Shown here one piece after another: positions 42,112 through 51,035 of a stretch of 64,000 bases of DNA; the stretch's first letter is position 1, and each line of letters begins with the position of its first letter. Made by a program: the position numbers and the translations under genes. The stretch spans positions 1 through 64,000 of the forward strand of contig NZ_JASAOF010000002.1 of NCBI RefSeq assembly GCF_029952525.1, read 5' to 3'. Under the pieces are notes generated by a model, which was given only the letters and a program-made list of their open reading frames with translations, was not told where the DNA came from and searched no databases. Origin of the DNA: Saccharopolyspora ipomoeae (lineage in GTDB: Bacteria; Actinomycetota; Actinomycetes; Mycobacteriales; Pseudonocardiaceae).

Positions 42112-44475
42112 TCAGTCGTCGCGGTCGCCGCGGCCGCGGGCGAAGCCCTCTTGCAGCGCCGACATCATCGAGCGCGCCGTCTCCGGCGACACCCGGTCGC
42201 CGAACGGCGCCGGTCCGTCCTGGTCCGTGCTGCGGGTGTCCATCGCCTTGAGCCCGGGCGCCAGGTTCTCCTGGCGCTTGCGGCGGGGGAGCCCGGCGAT
42301 CTCCTCCTCGTCGTCGTCGAGGCTGCCCTCGATGCGCGCCGGGGGGATCTCGGCCGGTGCGGCGTCGACCACCTCCGGCGCCGTCCACGCCGGTTCCGGG
42401 TGGTCGTCGGGCAGCCTCGTGGCCACCGCCGGCACCGGTTCCCGCTCGGGGAACTCCTCGGCGGGCGGCTCCACCGGTTGCAGCGCGTCCATCGTGGATT
42501 CGGCGTCGCGCACCGGGTTGACCAGGATCGTCGAGGGGATCAGCACCACGGCGGTGGTGCCGCCGTAGGGGGAGCGGCGCAGCGAGACCTGGATGCCCTG
42601 GCGGTGCGCCAGGCGGCTGACCACGAACAGCCCGAGCTGACCGCTGTCGAACAGCTCCAGCCGGTGCGCTTCCTTGACGCGCTGGTTGGCGTCGGCCATC
42701 CGCTCCGGCGCCATGCCCAGGCCGCGGTCCTCGATCTCGATGACGAACCCGGACCCGACGGCCTCGCCGTGCACCAGCACCGTGGCGTCCGGCGGGGAGA
42801 AGTTCGTGGCGTTCTCCACCAGCTCGGAGAACAGGTGCGTCACGTCCGACACCGCCGAACCCAGCACCGACAGCTCCTGCGGCAGCCGCCGGATCTTGAC
42901 CCGCGTGTAGTCCTCGACCTCGGATACCGCCGAGCGGATCACGTCCATCAGCGCCACCGGGGTGCGCCAGGCGCGGCCCGGGGTCGCGCCGGACATGATG
43001 ATCAGGCTCTCGGCGTGGCGCCGCATGCGGGTGGCGAGGTGGTCGATCCGGAAGAGGTCTTCCAGGTCGGCCTCGCTCTCGGTGCGGCGCTCCATCGAGT
43101 CCAGCAGCCCCAGCTGCCGGTGCACCAGGGACTGGTTGCGCCGCGCCAGGTTGACGAACACGCCGGAGACACCGGTGAGCAGCTCGGCGCGTTCGGCGGC
43201 GGCCTGCAACGCCGAGTGCTGCACGGCGTTGATCGCCGCGCCGACTTGGCCGACCTCGCCCTCACCGGGGGTGATCACCGGGACGGCGGTGGAGACGTCG
43301 ATCTGCTCACCGGCCCGCAGCCGCCGCATCGCGGCGGGCAGCTGCTCGTCGGCGAGCTCCATCGCCGAGTTCCGCAACCCGACCAGCTCGATGACCATGC
43401 CGCGGCCGATGCGCACCGAGATCGCCAGCGCCAGCAGCACCGCGACCAGTCCCAGCGCCACCGTCCAGATCGCGCGGTCGAGCACCGCCGCGCTGGCCGC
43501 CGCGGCCGCGTTCGCGCCCGCCCTCTCGGCCCGGTCGCGCCCGGCTTCCATCGCCTGGGAGACCTGGCCGACCGACTCGCCCCACAGCTTCGGCGGGACC
43601 GAGCCGAGCGCGGCCGGATCGGCGCCGAGCAGCTGCGACTGCATGTCCGCCAGGGCGCGGTAGCCGTCGGTCTCGGTGAGCTGCCGGTAGGCGTCGCGTT
43701 CGCCTGCGGCGAGGTCGGGCATGAGGTCGTCGGTGAGCACGCGCTGCCCGCCGAGCGCCTCGGCGAAGGCCTCGTGCTGCTCGCCGGTCATCCGCGCTCC
43801 GGCGAAAGCCGAGGTGGCGGCGGTGTTCTGGCGTTCCAGCATCTCCTCGACGCGGCCGATGCCCAGCGCCAGCCGGGCGCCGTCGGCGGCCTCGTCCCGC
43901 TGCGCGGTGACGACCTGCTCCTGCAGCGAGAAGACGTCGTCGATCACCGCGTTGTAGGCGCGGTAGGTGCTGTCCCAGTCGGTGTTGGCGTTGAGGATCG
44001 ACTGGTGCCGGTCGGCCAGCGCGTCCAGGTCGGTGTTGAACGTCGTGACGCGGTCGCGCATCTGCGGCGCGAGGTTGGCGATCGTCGCGCTGGAGCGCTG
44101 CACTCCGGTGCGCAGTTCCTCGGCGGCCGCCGAGGAGCGCTGGTGCAGGGCTTCGAGCTCGGTGGTGGAGCCTGGGGTGGACAGGTGGCGGGCCGCGGCC
44201 GCGCGCTCGTCCTGCAGGGTGCGCACGACCTGGTGCAGCGGCGCGGACAGGGCGCGGTCGAGCTGCTCGGCCTGGTGCAGCGACCAGGCGTCCTGCACGG
44301 CGGTCACGGTGGTCAGCGACCACAGCGCCATCAGCGAGACGACGGGCACGGCCAGCAGCGCGACGGTCTTGGCCCGCACCGTCTTGGGCCGCAGGAACCT
44401 GGGCAGCAGCGCGGAGGGGGCGCGCAGGGTCGCGCGGGAACGGTCCGGCTTGGGTTCGGCCGGTTTCGCAGACAT
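42112..44475 (-). CDS. cvnA: Conservon sensor histidine kinase-like protein (CvnA-like)
   Basis: This 787-residue protein has a membrane segment near residues 37-57 (VALLAVPVVSLMALWSLTTV) and a large extracellular nitrate/nitrite-sensor-like helical domain. A second membrane segment lies near 328-350, followed by a HAMP-like linker and a GHKL ATPase domain with LFSELVENATNFSPPDA (N box) and EDRGLGM (G1 box). A long acidic C-terminal tail follows. The dimerisation region has no clear phospho-acceptor His, as is common in CvnA. It is the first gene of the four-gene conservon operon. Confidence 0.92.
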   Translation of the reverse strand: MSAKPAEPKPDRSRATLRAPSALLPRFLRPKTVRAKTVALLAVPVVSLMALWSLTTVTAVQDAWSLHQAEQLDRALSAPLHQVVRTLQDERAAAARHLSTPGSTTELEALHQRSSAAAEELRTGVQRSSATIANLAPQMRDRVTTFNTDLDALADRHQSILNANTDWDSTYRAYNAVIDDVFSLQEQVVTAQRDEAADGARLALGIGRVEEMLERQNTAATSAFAGARMTGEQHEAFAEALGGQRVLTDDLMPDLAAGERDAYRQLTETDGYRALADMQSQLLGADPAALGSVPPKLWGESVGQVSQAMEAGRDRAERAGANAAAAASAAVLDRAIWTVALGLVAVLLALAISVRIGRGMVIELVGLRNSAMELADEQLPAAMRRLRAGEQIDVSTAVPVITPGEGEVGQVGAAINAVQHSALQAAAERAELLTGVSGVFVNLARRNQSLVHRQLGLLDSMERRTESEADLEDLFRIDHLATRMRRHAESLIIMSGATPGRAWRTPVALMDVIRSAVSEVEDYTRVKIRRLPQELSVLGSAVSDVTHLFSELVENATNFSPPDATVLVHGEAVGSGFVIEIEDRGLGMAPERMADANQRVKEAHRLELFDSGQLGLFVVSRLAHRQGIQVSLRRSPYGGTTAVVLIPSTILVNPVRDAESTMDALQPVEPPAEEFPEREPVPAVATRLPDDHPEPAWTAPEVVDAAPAEIPPARIEGSLDDDEEEIAGLPRRKRQENLAPGLKAMDTRSTDQDGPAPFGDRVSPETARSMMSALQEGFARGRGDRDD

Positions 44476-44579
44476 GGGTGTTCAGTCCTCCATCCCGAAA
44501 TGGAGAATCCGGGGATGAGATGTGGGGATTCAGCCCGCGACCAGCGAATTCGAGGTGCGGGGAAAGCGCGAAATGATTG

Positions 44580-45374
44580 TCATCCGGAGACTCTCCGGTG
44601 TTCTTCGGGTTCGGTGCCGGGCGTTTTCCGGGATCGGACGTTCGGCGAGATCGCCACGAACGCCGAGGACAGGAACAGGTAGGTGCCCAGCAGCACGGTC
44701 AGCGGGAAGATGAACGCCATCGGGGTGGCCCCGGGCAGTTCCGAATGCATGGAGTGCGCGCCCGAATGCAGTTCGACGCTCACCGCGGCCATTCCGGTGT
44801 AGTGCATGAGGCTCACCGCGATGCCCATGACGACCGAGGCGCCGAAGGCGGCCACCGGCCCGGTCACGGTCAGCGTCGCCCACAGCGCGGCCGTGGCCGC
44901 GACGACCGCGATCAGCACCGACAGCGCCACCGTCAGCGGCGCGTAGCTGACCGAACCGGACATGCGCATCGCCGCCATGCCGACGTAGTGCATGACCGCG
45001 ACGCCGATGCCGGTGATCACACCGCCACCGAGGACGGCGGGCGCCTTGCTGCGGCTGTAGCTGACGACGAACACGCCGATTCCGACCACGACGATGGCCA
45101 CGACCAGGCTCAACACCGTCAGCGGCACGTCGTAGCGGATGTCGGTGCCGGTGACGCTGAAGCCCAGCATCGCGATGAAGTGCATCGTCCAGATCCCGGT
45201 GCCGATGGCGAAGGCACCGTTGATCAGCCAGCTGCGCCGCGCGCGACCGGTGCTCCCCAGAGCCCGGACCATGCAGCGCAATCCGAGCCCGGCGCCGACG
45301 CACGCCATGACGAACGACAGCACCGGTGTCAACCAGCCGAAACCGAACTCGGTCGTCGATCCTAATGGACCCAT
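44580..45374 (-). CDS. MHYT-domain membrane sensor protein
   Basis: This 264-residue protein has seven membrane segments with three MHYT-type motifs: TMHFIAML near residue 64, VMHYVGMAAM near 124 and LMHYTGMAAV near 190. MHYT domains are proposed copper-binding sensors of O2, CO or NO. No output domain (GGDEF, EAL, kinase) is attached, so a partner is needed. It lies 104 bp upstream of cvnA on the same strand, and CvnA could be that partner. ATG at 45374 gives the expected N-terminus. Confidence 0.88.
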   Translation of the reverse strand: MGPLGSTTEFGFGWLTPVLSFVMACVGAGLGLRCMVRALGSTGRARRSWLINGAFAIGTGIWTMHFIAMLGFSVTGTDIRYDVPLTVLSLVVAIVVVGIGVFVVSYSRSKAPAVLGGGVITGIGVAVMHYVGMAAMRMSGSVSYAPLTVALSVLIAVVAATAALWATLTVTGPVAAFGASVVMGIAVSLMHYTGMAAVSVELHSGAHSMHSELPGATPMAFIFPLTVLLGTYLFLSSAFVAISPNVRSRKTPGTEPEEHRRVSG

Positions 45375-45682
45375 GATTCCCTAAATTGTGTAGGCGGCAC
45401 TCGTTCGAAAAGGACCGGCCCACGTAGCCCCGACTGGCCGTTCACAACGGCAGCGACCATACACACGGAATTTCAAGCGGACAAGCGTACTCCGGAGTAG
45501 GTTGGAAACTGTGAGCGAATGCCGACTCGCAGTGATCTCCGCAGTTCCAGGGCGTTTTTCGGCGAATTCGTAACGCTCGGCGGAGTGGGTGCGATGAACT
45601 CACCACGGCGTGCTGCGGCCTGGTGGGAATTGCGGAAAGTGGTGCTCGGTTATCTCGCTGTGATCGGGAGATCAGCGCAAGA
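45375..45682. other. Intergenic region without a supported gene
   Basis: About 308 bp lie between the MHYT start and the GntR stop. It must hold the MHYT promoter. A relatively AT-rich stretch (about 45380-45480) lies next to the MHYT gene. I see no open frame with a convincing start and no strong hairpin. Confidence 0.5.
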
Positions 45683-46552
45683 TCATGTTTCGGACTTCTC
45701 GGCGCCGACGGTGTCGAGGTGGCGGCGCATCGCCTCGGCGGCCTCGGCGGTGCGCCCGGCCAGCAGGAGGTCGGCGATCTCGACGTGCTCGCGGCAGCGC
45801 ACGATCGCGCGTTCCCGCGACAGCGAGCGGCGGTACTCGATGAGCCGACGCAGCCGGTCGACGCGGGTGAGCGCGTCGATGAAGAAGGTGTTGCGGCTGC
45901 ACTCCATGATCGCCTCGTGGAAGCCGCTGTTGAGGTCGAACAGCTCGGCGTTGCCGACCGACCAGATGTCGCCGTCGACGAGCCGCTGCTGCTGCGCGCG
46001 CACCCGCTCGATCGCGGTGCGGTCGAGGGTGAAGGTGGGTTCCAGGATCGCGGCGGGTTCGATGGTCAGCCGCAACCGGTAGCTGTCCTGGTAGGAGCGC
46101 AGCTCGGTGAGCATCGGTTGGAACTCCCAGCCGTAGCCGGGAAGCCGCTCGATCCAGCCCTCGTTGCTGATCCGGCGCAGCAGCCGGGTCAGCTGGGCCG
46201 AGGTGAGCCCGTAGTCGCGCGCCAGTCCGGTCTCGGTGACCCGGCCGGGGAGCTTCCCGTCGAGCCGGTCCGCGGCGATGCGCAGGTACAGCTGCTCGGT
46301 GTCGTCGGCCTCGGACTCCGCAGCGGGGAGTTCCCCGGCGGGCACCAGGACGGTGTACCCGCTGCGTTCGGCGAGACCGACGACACCGTCGTCGGCGAGC
46401 AACCGCAGCGCGTTGCGCACGGGCGACCGGGACACCCGCAGCTGCTCGGCGAGCGCCCGCTCGACGAGCTTGCTGCCCGCGGGCAGCCCCTGCTCGCGGA
46501 TGTGCTCGACGATGCGAGCAGCGGTCTGACGCGTCAGCGGAGTCGGTGCCAA
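45683..46552 (-). CDS. GntR/FCD family regulator with two winged-helix domains
   Basis: This 289-residue protein has an ordinary GntR winged helix at about residues 10-68 (SKLVERALAEQLRVSRSPVRNALRLLADD is the core). A second winged-helix-like unit follows at about 85-145 (GKLPGRVTETGLARDYGLTS, then AQLTRLLRRISNEGWIERLP), and then an FCD-type helical effector domain. Double DNA-binding units are unusual in this family. The start TTG at 46552 is the only start codon before an in-frame stop, so the start is plausible but weak. It ends the leftward operon of cupin, aldehyde dehydrogenase and monooxygenase-like genes and probably controls it. Confidence 0.83.
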   Translation of the reverse strand: MAPTPLTRQTAARIVEHIREQGLPAGSKLVERALAEQLRVSRSPVRNALRLLADDGVVGLAERSGYTVLVPAGELPAAESEADDTEQLYLRIAADRLDGKLPGRVTETGLARDYGLTSAQLTRLLRRISNEGWIERLPGYGWEFQPMLTELRSYQDSYRLRLTIEPAAILEPTFTLDRTAIERVRAQQQRLVDGDIWSVGNAELFDLNSGFHEAIMECSRNTFFIDALTRVDRLRRLIEYRRSLSRERAIVRCREHVEIADLLLAGRTAEAAEAMRRHLDTVGAEKSET

Positions 46553-46609
46553 GGTCGGGGTCCCATCCTCACGATCAAGTCCGGGTCAAGGCTAGTTCCC
46601 CGCCCCGGC

Positions 46610-46903
46610 TCACCGCGGTAGGACGTCGCGCACGTGCTCCACCGCGGGCGGTTCGGCGAAGTGCGGGCTCGCCAGCTCGCGCCACCGCGCGTAGGCATCC
46701 GAGGACCGGAACGTCACGGTGTGGTGCTCCACGGTCTCCCACTCCACCAACAACCGGTACAGCAGCGGATCCTCCGCGCTCCGCACCAACCGGACCCCGT
46801 GACACCCGTCGGCGGCCAGGAACAGCGGCACGGCCTCGGCCACCGCGGCCTCGAACGCCTCGTCGTGCCCGGTGATGCGGATGTGAGCGATTTCGGTGAT
46901 CAC
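46610..46903 (-). CDS. Antibiotic biosynthesis monooxygenase-like (ABM/EthD, ferredoxin-like fold) protein
   Basis: This 97-residue protein matches small dimeric ferredoxin-like barrel proteins of the ABM group: ITEIAHIRITGHDEAFEAAV, then DGCHGVRLVRSAEDPLLYRL, then VEWETVEHHTVTFRSSDAY. Some members oxidise quinols or heme without cofactor, while others only bind ligands. GTG at 46903 follows AAGGGAAACG. It lies 13 bp after the cupin gene in the same operon. The function is open. Confidence 0.8.
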   Translation of the reverse strand: MITEIAHIRITGHDEAFEAAVAEAVPLFLAADGCHGVRLVRSAEDPLLYRLLVEWETVEHHTVTFRSSDAYARWRELASPHFAEPPAVEHVRDVLPR

Positions 46904-46916
46904 GTCGTTTCCCTTC

Positions 46917-47357
46917 TCAGGTCGAGGTTCGGGTGTGCTCGGCGTCGACTCGGGTGGTCACGCCGGTGTCGACGAGGGTGCGGGTGGCGTCGACGGAGGC
47001 GTAGGTCCAGAGGATGCGCATGGGTGCGGTGTCGGAGGCGTTGCGGAAGCGGTGGGGGACTCCGGCCGCGACGTAGGTGGTGTCGAAGGTGGTGAGTTCG
47101 TGCTCGTCGCCGTCGATCTCGACGATGGCGTCGCCTTCGAGGATCACCACGCTCTCCGGGCAGTTGTGGGTGTGCAGCGGGATTCCGGCGCCGCCTTCGA
47201 AGAGGGTCTGGCCGTTGAGGAAGACGCTCGCGCCCCGGGCGCGGTTGACCAGCGGGATGGTGCTCGCGCCACCGCCTCGGGAGAAGGCCTCCAGCTCGGC
47301 GGGGCGCAGGACGGAGGCGGGGAAGTCCGCGCAGCAGGGGTCGTTGTCAGCGGTCAT
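46917..47357 (-). CDS. Cupin domain protein
   Basis: This 146-residue single-domain cupin has metal-binding motif 1 in GIPLHTHNCPESVVILEG (two His and a Glu) and motif 2 ending in AAGVPHRFRNAS (His). Cupins of this size are metal-dependent dioxygenases, isomerases or binding proteins. ATG at 47357 overlaps the aldehyde dehydrogenase stop by 1 bp (TGATG), showing tight coupling. A Cys-rich start (DPCCADF) is unusual. It probably acts on the same intermediate as its operon partners. Confidence 0.86.
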   Translation of the reverse strand: MTADNDPCCADFPASVLRPAELEAFSRGGGASTIPLVNRARGASVFLNGQTLFEGGAGIPLHTHNCPESVVILEGDAIVEIDGDEHELTTFDTTYVAAGVPHRFRNASDTAPMRILWTYASVDATRTLVDTGVTTRVDAEHTRTST

Positions 47358-48721
47358 CAGGCACCGATCCAGAGGGTTTTGACGTTGACGAATTCGCGGA
47401 TGCCCTCGGCACCGAGTTCGCGGCCGTAGCCGGACTTCTTGATGCCGCCGAAGGGCAGGCGCGGGTCTGAGGCGACGAGGCCGTTGACGAACACCGCACC
47501 GGCGTCGATGCGGTGGGCGAAGTCGCGGGCGCGGTCGAGGTCCCGGGTCCACAGCGCGGCTCCCAGCCCGAACTCGGTCTGGTTGGCCAGCTTCAGGGCT
47601 TCCTCGGCGTCGGCGACGCGGGTGATGGCCGCGACGGGACCGAAGGTCTCCTCGGTGAACGCCGCCATGCCGGGGGAGACGTGGTCGAGCACGGTCGGTG
47701 GGTAGAAGTGCCCCGGCCCGGCCAGCGGTTTCCCGCCGGTGAGCACCGCGGCGCCCGCCTCGACGGTGCGCTGGACCTGGTCGTGCAGCGCGTCGCGCAG
47801 GTTCGCCCGGGCCATCGGCCCGATCCGGGTCGCGGGATCGGTGGGATCACCGACCGGCAGCGCCTCGGCGGCTTCGGTGAAGGCGGCGACGAACTCGTCG
47901 GCCACCGGTTCCTCGACGAGGAAGCGCTTGGCGTTGACGCAGCTCTGCCCGACGTTGATGAACCGCGCCTTGACCGCGGTCTCGGCGGCCGCGGCGATGT
48001 CGGCGTCGGCCAGCACGATGAACGGATCGGAGCCGCCGAGTTCGAGGACCTGCTTCTTGAGGTGCGAGGCGGCCTGGGCGGCCACGATCGCACCGACCTC
48101 GGTGGAGCCGGTGAGCGTGACCGCCGCGATCCGGTCGTCGGCGATGAGGTCGGCGACGGCGGGCACCGGCAGCAGCAGGCTGCGGCACAGGCCCTCCGGG
48201 GCACCGGCCTCGCGGACGACTTCCTCGACCGCGAGCGCGCACTGCGGAACGTTGTTGGCGTGCTTGAGGATCGCGCCGTTTCCGGCGGCCAGGGCGGGGG
48301 CGGCGAAGCGGAAGTACTGCCAGAACGGGTAGTTCCACGGCATGATCGCCAGGACCACGCCCAGCGGGTCGTAGACCACGGTGGACTCGGCGGCGTTGGA
48401 CTCCACGGGCCGTCCGGCGAGGTAGTCGGCGGCGTGCTCGGCGTAGTGCTCGCAGGTCAGCGCGCACTTGTCGATCTCGGCCTCGGCTTCGGCGATGGGC
48501 TTGCCCATCTCGGCGGTGATCAGCCGGGCGTAGCCGGCCCGGCCCGCGCGCAGCACGGCCGCGATGGAGCGCAGCAGCTCGACCCGCTCGGTGATCGGCA
48601 CTGCCCGCCACTCGCGTTGCGCGGCTACGGCGCGATCCAGCGCGGCGTCGACGTCGGCGGCGGTGTGCGGTGCGAACCGCGCGAGCTCGGCCTCGGTGGC
48701 CGGGTTGGTGGACACGATCAT
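47357..48721 (-). CDS. NAD(P)-dependent aldehyde dehydrogenase, succinate-semialdehyde dehydrogenase-like
   Basis: This 454-residue enzyme fits short succinate-semialdehyde-type dehydrogenases. It has the cofactor segment LAIMPWNYPFWQYFRFAAPA, the catalytic Glu in VLELGGSDPFIV and Cys in FINVGQSCVNAKRF. ATG at 48721 overlaps the stop of the short dehydrogenase relic (ATGA). The gene is in a leftward operon with a cupin and an ABM-like protein. It would oxidise an aldehyde, perhaps succinate or malonate semialdehyde, to an acid. The true substrate is unknown. Confidence 0.9.
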   Translation of the reverse strand: MIVSTNPATEAELARFAPHTAADVDAALDRAVAAQREWRAVPITERVELLRSIAAVLRAGRAGYARLITAEMGKPIAEAEAEIDKCALTCEHYAEHAADYLAGRPVESNAAESTVVYDPLGVVLAIMPWNYPFWQYFRFAAPALAAGNGAILKHANNVPQCALAVEEVVREAGAPEGLCRSLLLPVPAVADLIADDRIAAVTLTGSTEVGAIVAAQAASHLKKQVLELGGSDPFIVLADADIAAAAETAVKARFINVGQSCVNAKRFLVEEPVADEFVAAFTEAAEALPVGDPTDPATRIGPMARANLRDALHDQVQRTVEAGAAVLTGGKPLAGPGHFYPPTVLDHVSPGMAAFTEETFGPVAAITRVADAEEALKLANQTEFGLGAALWTRDLDRARDFAHRIDAGAVFVNGLVASDPRLPFGGIKKSGYGRELGAEGIREFVNVKTLWIGA

Positions 48722-48963
48722 CGCTTGCCGCCCTTCTCCTCCAACGCCGCGATCACGGTCAGGGTGAACGCCTCGGTGCCCGGCGAGCCGCGCATGTCGC
48801 GGGTCCGCGCGGCCGCCTCGGTCAGGGCCGGTGCCGCGCCGATGTCGTGGGTTTCGCATTCCAGGCCGAGTCCCATCAGGCGATCGGTGGCGGTGAGGAC
48901 CCGGAGGGTGGCATCGGTGATCTCGGGTCCGATGCCGTCCCCGGGCAGGACGAGCAGTTGCAC
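48718..48963 (-). pseudogene. In-frame deletion relic of an isocitrate/isopropylmalate/tartrate dehydrogenase
   Basis: The 81-residue frame starts like this enzyme family (MQLLVLPGDGIGPEITDATL, then GLECETHDIGA). At about residue 46 it jumps to the family's C-terminal end (ARTRDMRGSPGTEAFTLTVI). About 270 of the usual 350 residues, including substrate- and metal-binding parts, are missing, yet the frame is kept. It lies directly before the aldehyde dehydrogenase gene and its stop overlaps that start (ATGA), so translation of the relic may still feed the next gene. A full-length relative is encoded at 51105-52190. Confidence 0.75.
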
Positions 48964-49022
48964 GGTGTGGGGTTCCTTTCCAGACCGGCCAAGTCGGCCG
49001 CGAGGAGAACCCTAGAACCGCT

Positions 49023-49052
49023 TTTGGTTTTTTGCAACGAAGAAGTACCAAA
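49023..49052. promoter_or_regulatory. Inverted repeat in the promoter of the ALDH-cupin operon
   Basis: TTTGGT and ACCAAA flank an AT-rich 18-bp centre about 60-90 bp before the relic's start codon. It is a candidate binding site for one of the two GntR proteins nearby or part of the promoter. The region 48964-49059 has no gene. Confidence 0.35.
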
Positions 49053-49059
49053 GGGCCGA

Positions 49060-50223
49060 TCAAGTGCGGTTGACCGGGAGGTTCCGGGCCAGCAGACCGG
49101 TGAGGGCGAGACCGCCCGCGGTGACCCAGAGGACCCCGGCCGAACCCAGGCCCGCGGCGACGAGACCGATCGCGCCGGGGATGACGACCTGCCCTGCGCG
49201 ATTCCCGGTGAGCCGCAACGACATCGCGCGTCCGCGAGCGCCCGGCGGGGCCGACTCGGCCAGCCAGGACATGGTGACCGGTTGCCCGACGCCGAGCCCG
49301 AAACCGGCGACGGTGACGGCGATGAGCAGCAGCCACACGGGGACCGGCGCGGCCGCCACCACGAGCCCGATCGAGGCGGCGACGATGCTCAGGATCAGCA
49401 GGCGACGCCGTCCGAGCACCTCCGAGAGGCGGCCGAGGAAGAACCGCGAGGCCATCGAGGAGGCCGCGCGCAGCACCAGCAGCGTGCCGATCAGCGATGA
49501 CGCGATACCGCGTTCGGCGCCGAGGGCGGGCAGGTACACCAGCGAGATGTCGACCGCGGCCAGCACGGTGCAGGCGGTGAGCAGCGCGCCCGCGAGCCCG
49601 GGAATCCGCAGCAGCTGGCGCACGCCGATGTTCTCGGTGGCGGCCGGACCGCGCTCGGTGCTGGTGCTCCGGACGGCGAAGGTGATGGCGAACAGCGCCA
49701 CGGCGATCGCGATGCTGCCCGCGAAGATCGGCGTGGTGTCCGGAATCGCCTGCGTGCCGCCGAAGGCGACGATCATCAGCGGTCCGGCGGCCTGGCCGAG
49801 CGAGGCGGCGAAGGTGTAGTAGCCGAACGCCGAATCCATCCGCCCCGAGGTCGCGCTGTTGGCCACCAGGGCCTGCTGCCCGACGATCGCGCCCAGGTGC
49901 GCGGTGCCGAGCACGACGCTGCCCGCGATGAGCCCGGGCACGGTGTGCCCGAGCGCGAGCAGCAGCGTCCCCGCCGCGCACATCAGCAGGCTCCCGGCGA
50001 ACATCACGCGCCGTTCGCCGAGCCGGTCGACGATGTGCCCGGCGGGCAGCGCCAGCACGAGCGGGACCAGCGCGAAGCTGCCGGAGAGCACGCCGAGCCA
50101 CGAGGCCGGGACGCCGAGTTCGAGGGCCCGGTAGGTGGTGGCCGGACGCAGCACGAAGGTGATCAGCTGGGTGAGCGCGGCGTGCCCGAGCAGCGTCCAG
50201 ACCTGGCGGTTCCCGATGCTCAC
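49060..50223 (-). CDS. MFS transporter
   Basis: This 387-residue protein has about 12 membrane segments and the MFS loop motif AGHIVDRLGERRVMFAG between segments 2 and 3. A second copy, LGRLSEVLGRRRLLIL, lies in the C-terminal half. GTG at 50223 overlaps the GntR stop by 4 bp (GTGA) and fits the first hydrophobic segment; the long frame upstream is a shadow. Co-translation with a GntR regulator suggests uptake or export of the compound used by this locus. The substrate is unknown. Confidence 0.86.
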   Translation of the reverse strand: MSIGNRQVWTLLGHAALTQLITFVLRPATTYRALELGVPASWLGVLSGSFALVPLVLALPAGHIVDRLGERRVMFAGSLLMCAAGTLLLALGHTVPGLIAGSVVLGTAHLGAIVGQQALVANSATSGRMDSAFGYYTFAASLGQAAGPLMIVAFGGTQAIPDTTPIFAGSIAIAVALFAITFAVRSTSTERGPAATENIGVRQLLRIPGLAGALLTACTVLAAVDISLVYLPALGAERGIASSLIGTLLVLRAASSMASRFFLGRLSEVLGRRRLLILSIVAASIGLVVAAAPVPVWLLLIAVTVAGFGLGVGQPVTMSWLAESAPPGARGRAMSLRLTGNRAGQVVIPGAIGLVAAGLGSAGVLWVTAGGLALTGLLARNLPVNRT

Positions 50224-50885
50224 GAGCGGAGCCGGCGGGTGGCCTGGGCGGCGAGGCTGGTGTTGATGTGCTCGGTCATCACTGAGGCCGCGCCCTCGGA
50301 GTCGCCGGCGATGATGGCCTCGGCGAGCATCCGGTGCTCCTCGTCCTTCTTGGCCCTGGCCTCCGGCCCCCGGTCGACCTCCAGGGCGAACCGGCGGTAG
50401 CGATCGGCCTTGTCCCACAGGCCTTCCAGGGTTTCGATGAGCAGCTCGTTGTGCGAGGCCCGGTAGATCGCGCGGTGGTAGCGCCGGTGGTGCAGCAGGT
50501 GCTCGTAGTCGGGATCGCCGGGCATGGCCCACAACCCCTCCAGGGACGCGCGGATCTCCGCGATGTCGTCCTTGGTCCGGCGCTGCGCGGCCAGCGAGGC
50601 CGCCAGCGGATCGAGGGAGCGGCGCATCTCCAGCAGGTCGCGGTTCTCCTCGGCCTTGAGCTCGGTGACCTTGGCGTCGCGGTGCGCGCCGAGCTCGACG
50701 AGCCCCTCGGCCTTCAGCCGGCGCAGCGCCTCGCGCAGCGGTGTGGTGCTGATGCCGATGGTGCGGGCGAGGGTGGCCTGGTTGATCACCGACCCGGGTG
50801 GGAACTCGCCGGAGAGGATCTTCTCCCGCACCTTGTCGTAGGCCACGTCGCTCTTGGTCATCAACGGCGTCGCTGGCTCTGTCAT
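50220..50885 (-). CDS. GntR family (FadR/FCD subfamily) transcriptional regulator
   Basis: This 221-residue protein has a GntR winged helix (INQATLARTIGISTTPLREA then LRRLKAEGLVEL) and an FCD domain with the metal-binding pattern of Asp and His residues (HHRRYHRAIYRASHNELL; EHRMLAEAI). It is divergent from the tetronate-type operon at 51105 and co-transcribed with the MFS gene. Related half-conserved sites lie at 50905 and 51036 on either side of the divergent region. It probably represses both directions until a sugar acid binds. Confidence 0.9.
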   Translation of the reverse strand: MTEPATPLMTKSDVAYDKVREKILSGEFPPGSVINQATLARTIGISTTPLREALRRLKAEGLVELGAHRDAKVTELKAEENRDLLEMRRSLDPLAASLAAQRRTKDDIAEIRASLEGLWAMPGDPDYEHLLHHRRYHRAIYRASHNELLIETLEGLWDKADRYRRFALEVDRGPEARAKKDEEHRMLAEAIIAGDSEGAASVMTEHINTSLAAQATRRLRS

Positions 50886-50904
50886 CGCACCGACCTCCTC
50901 GCTT

Positions 50905-50914
50905 GCTTATAGCC
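50905..50914. promoter_or_regulatory. Candidate GntR half-conserved site
   Basis: GCTTATAGCC matches the palindrome GGTTATAACC at 51037 in 8 of 10 positions. It lies 20 bp before the GntR start codon, as expected for autoregulation. Confidence 0.35.
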
Positions 50915-51035
50915 TACAACACCACTCCTCACCCCTGGGTGACCAGCCATTTCGGGCGTCTCATAAGCGTGAACGGCGGTGAATCACCGGGTCAGCGCGG
51001 ATTCCGGATGGGTTGAATCCGCCCTTGACTGGCAC

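Noticed and set aside
48722-50101. 914-residue frame joining the ALDH to upstream sequence
   Set aside because: The upstream part is low-complexity shadow of the MFS gene; the ALDH has its own ATG coupled to the relic's stop codon.
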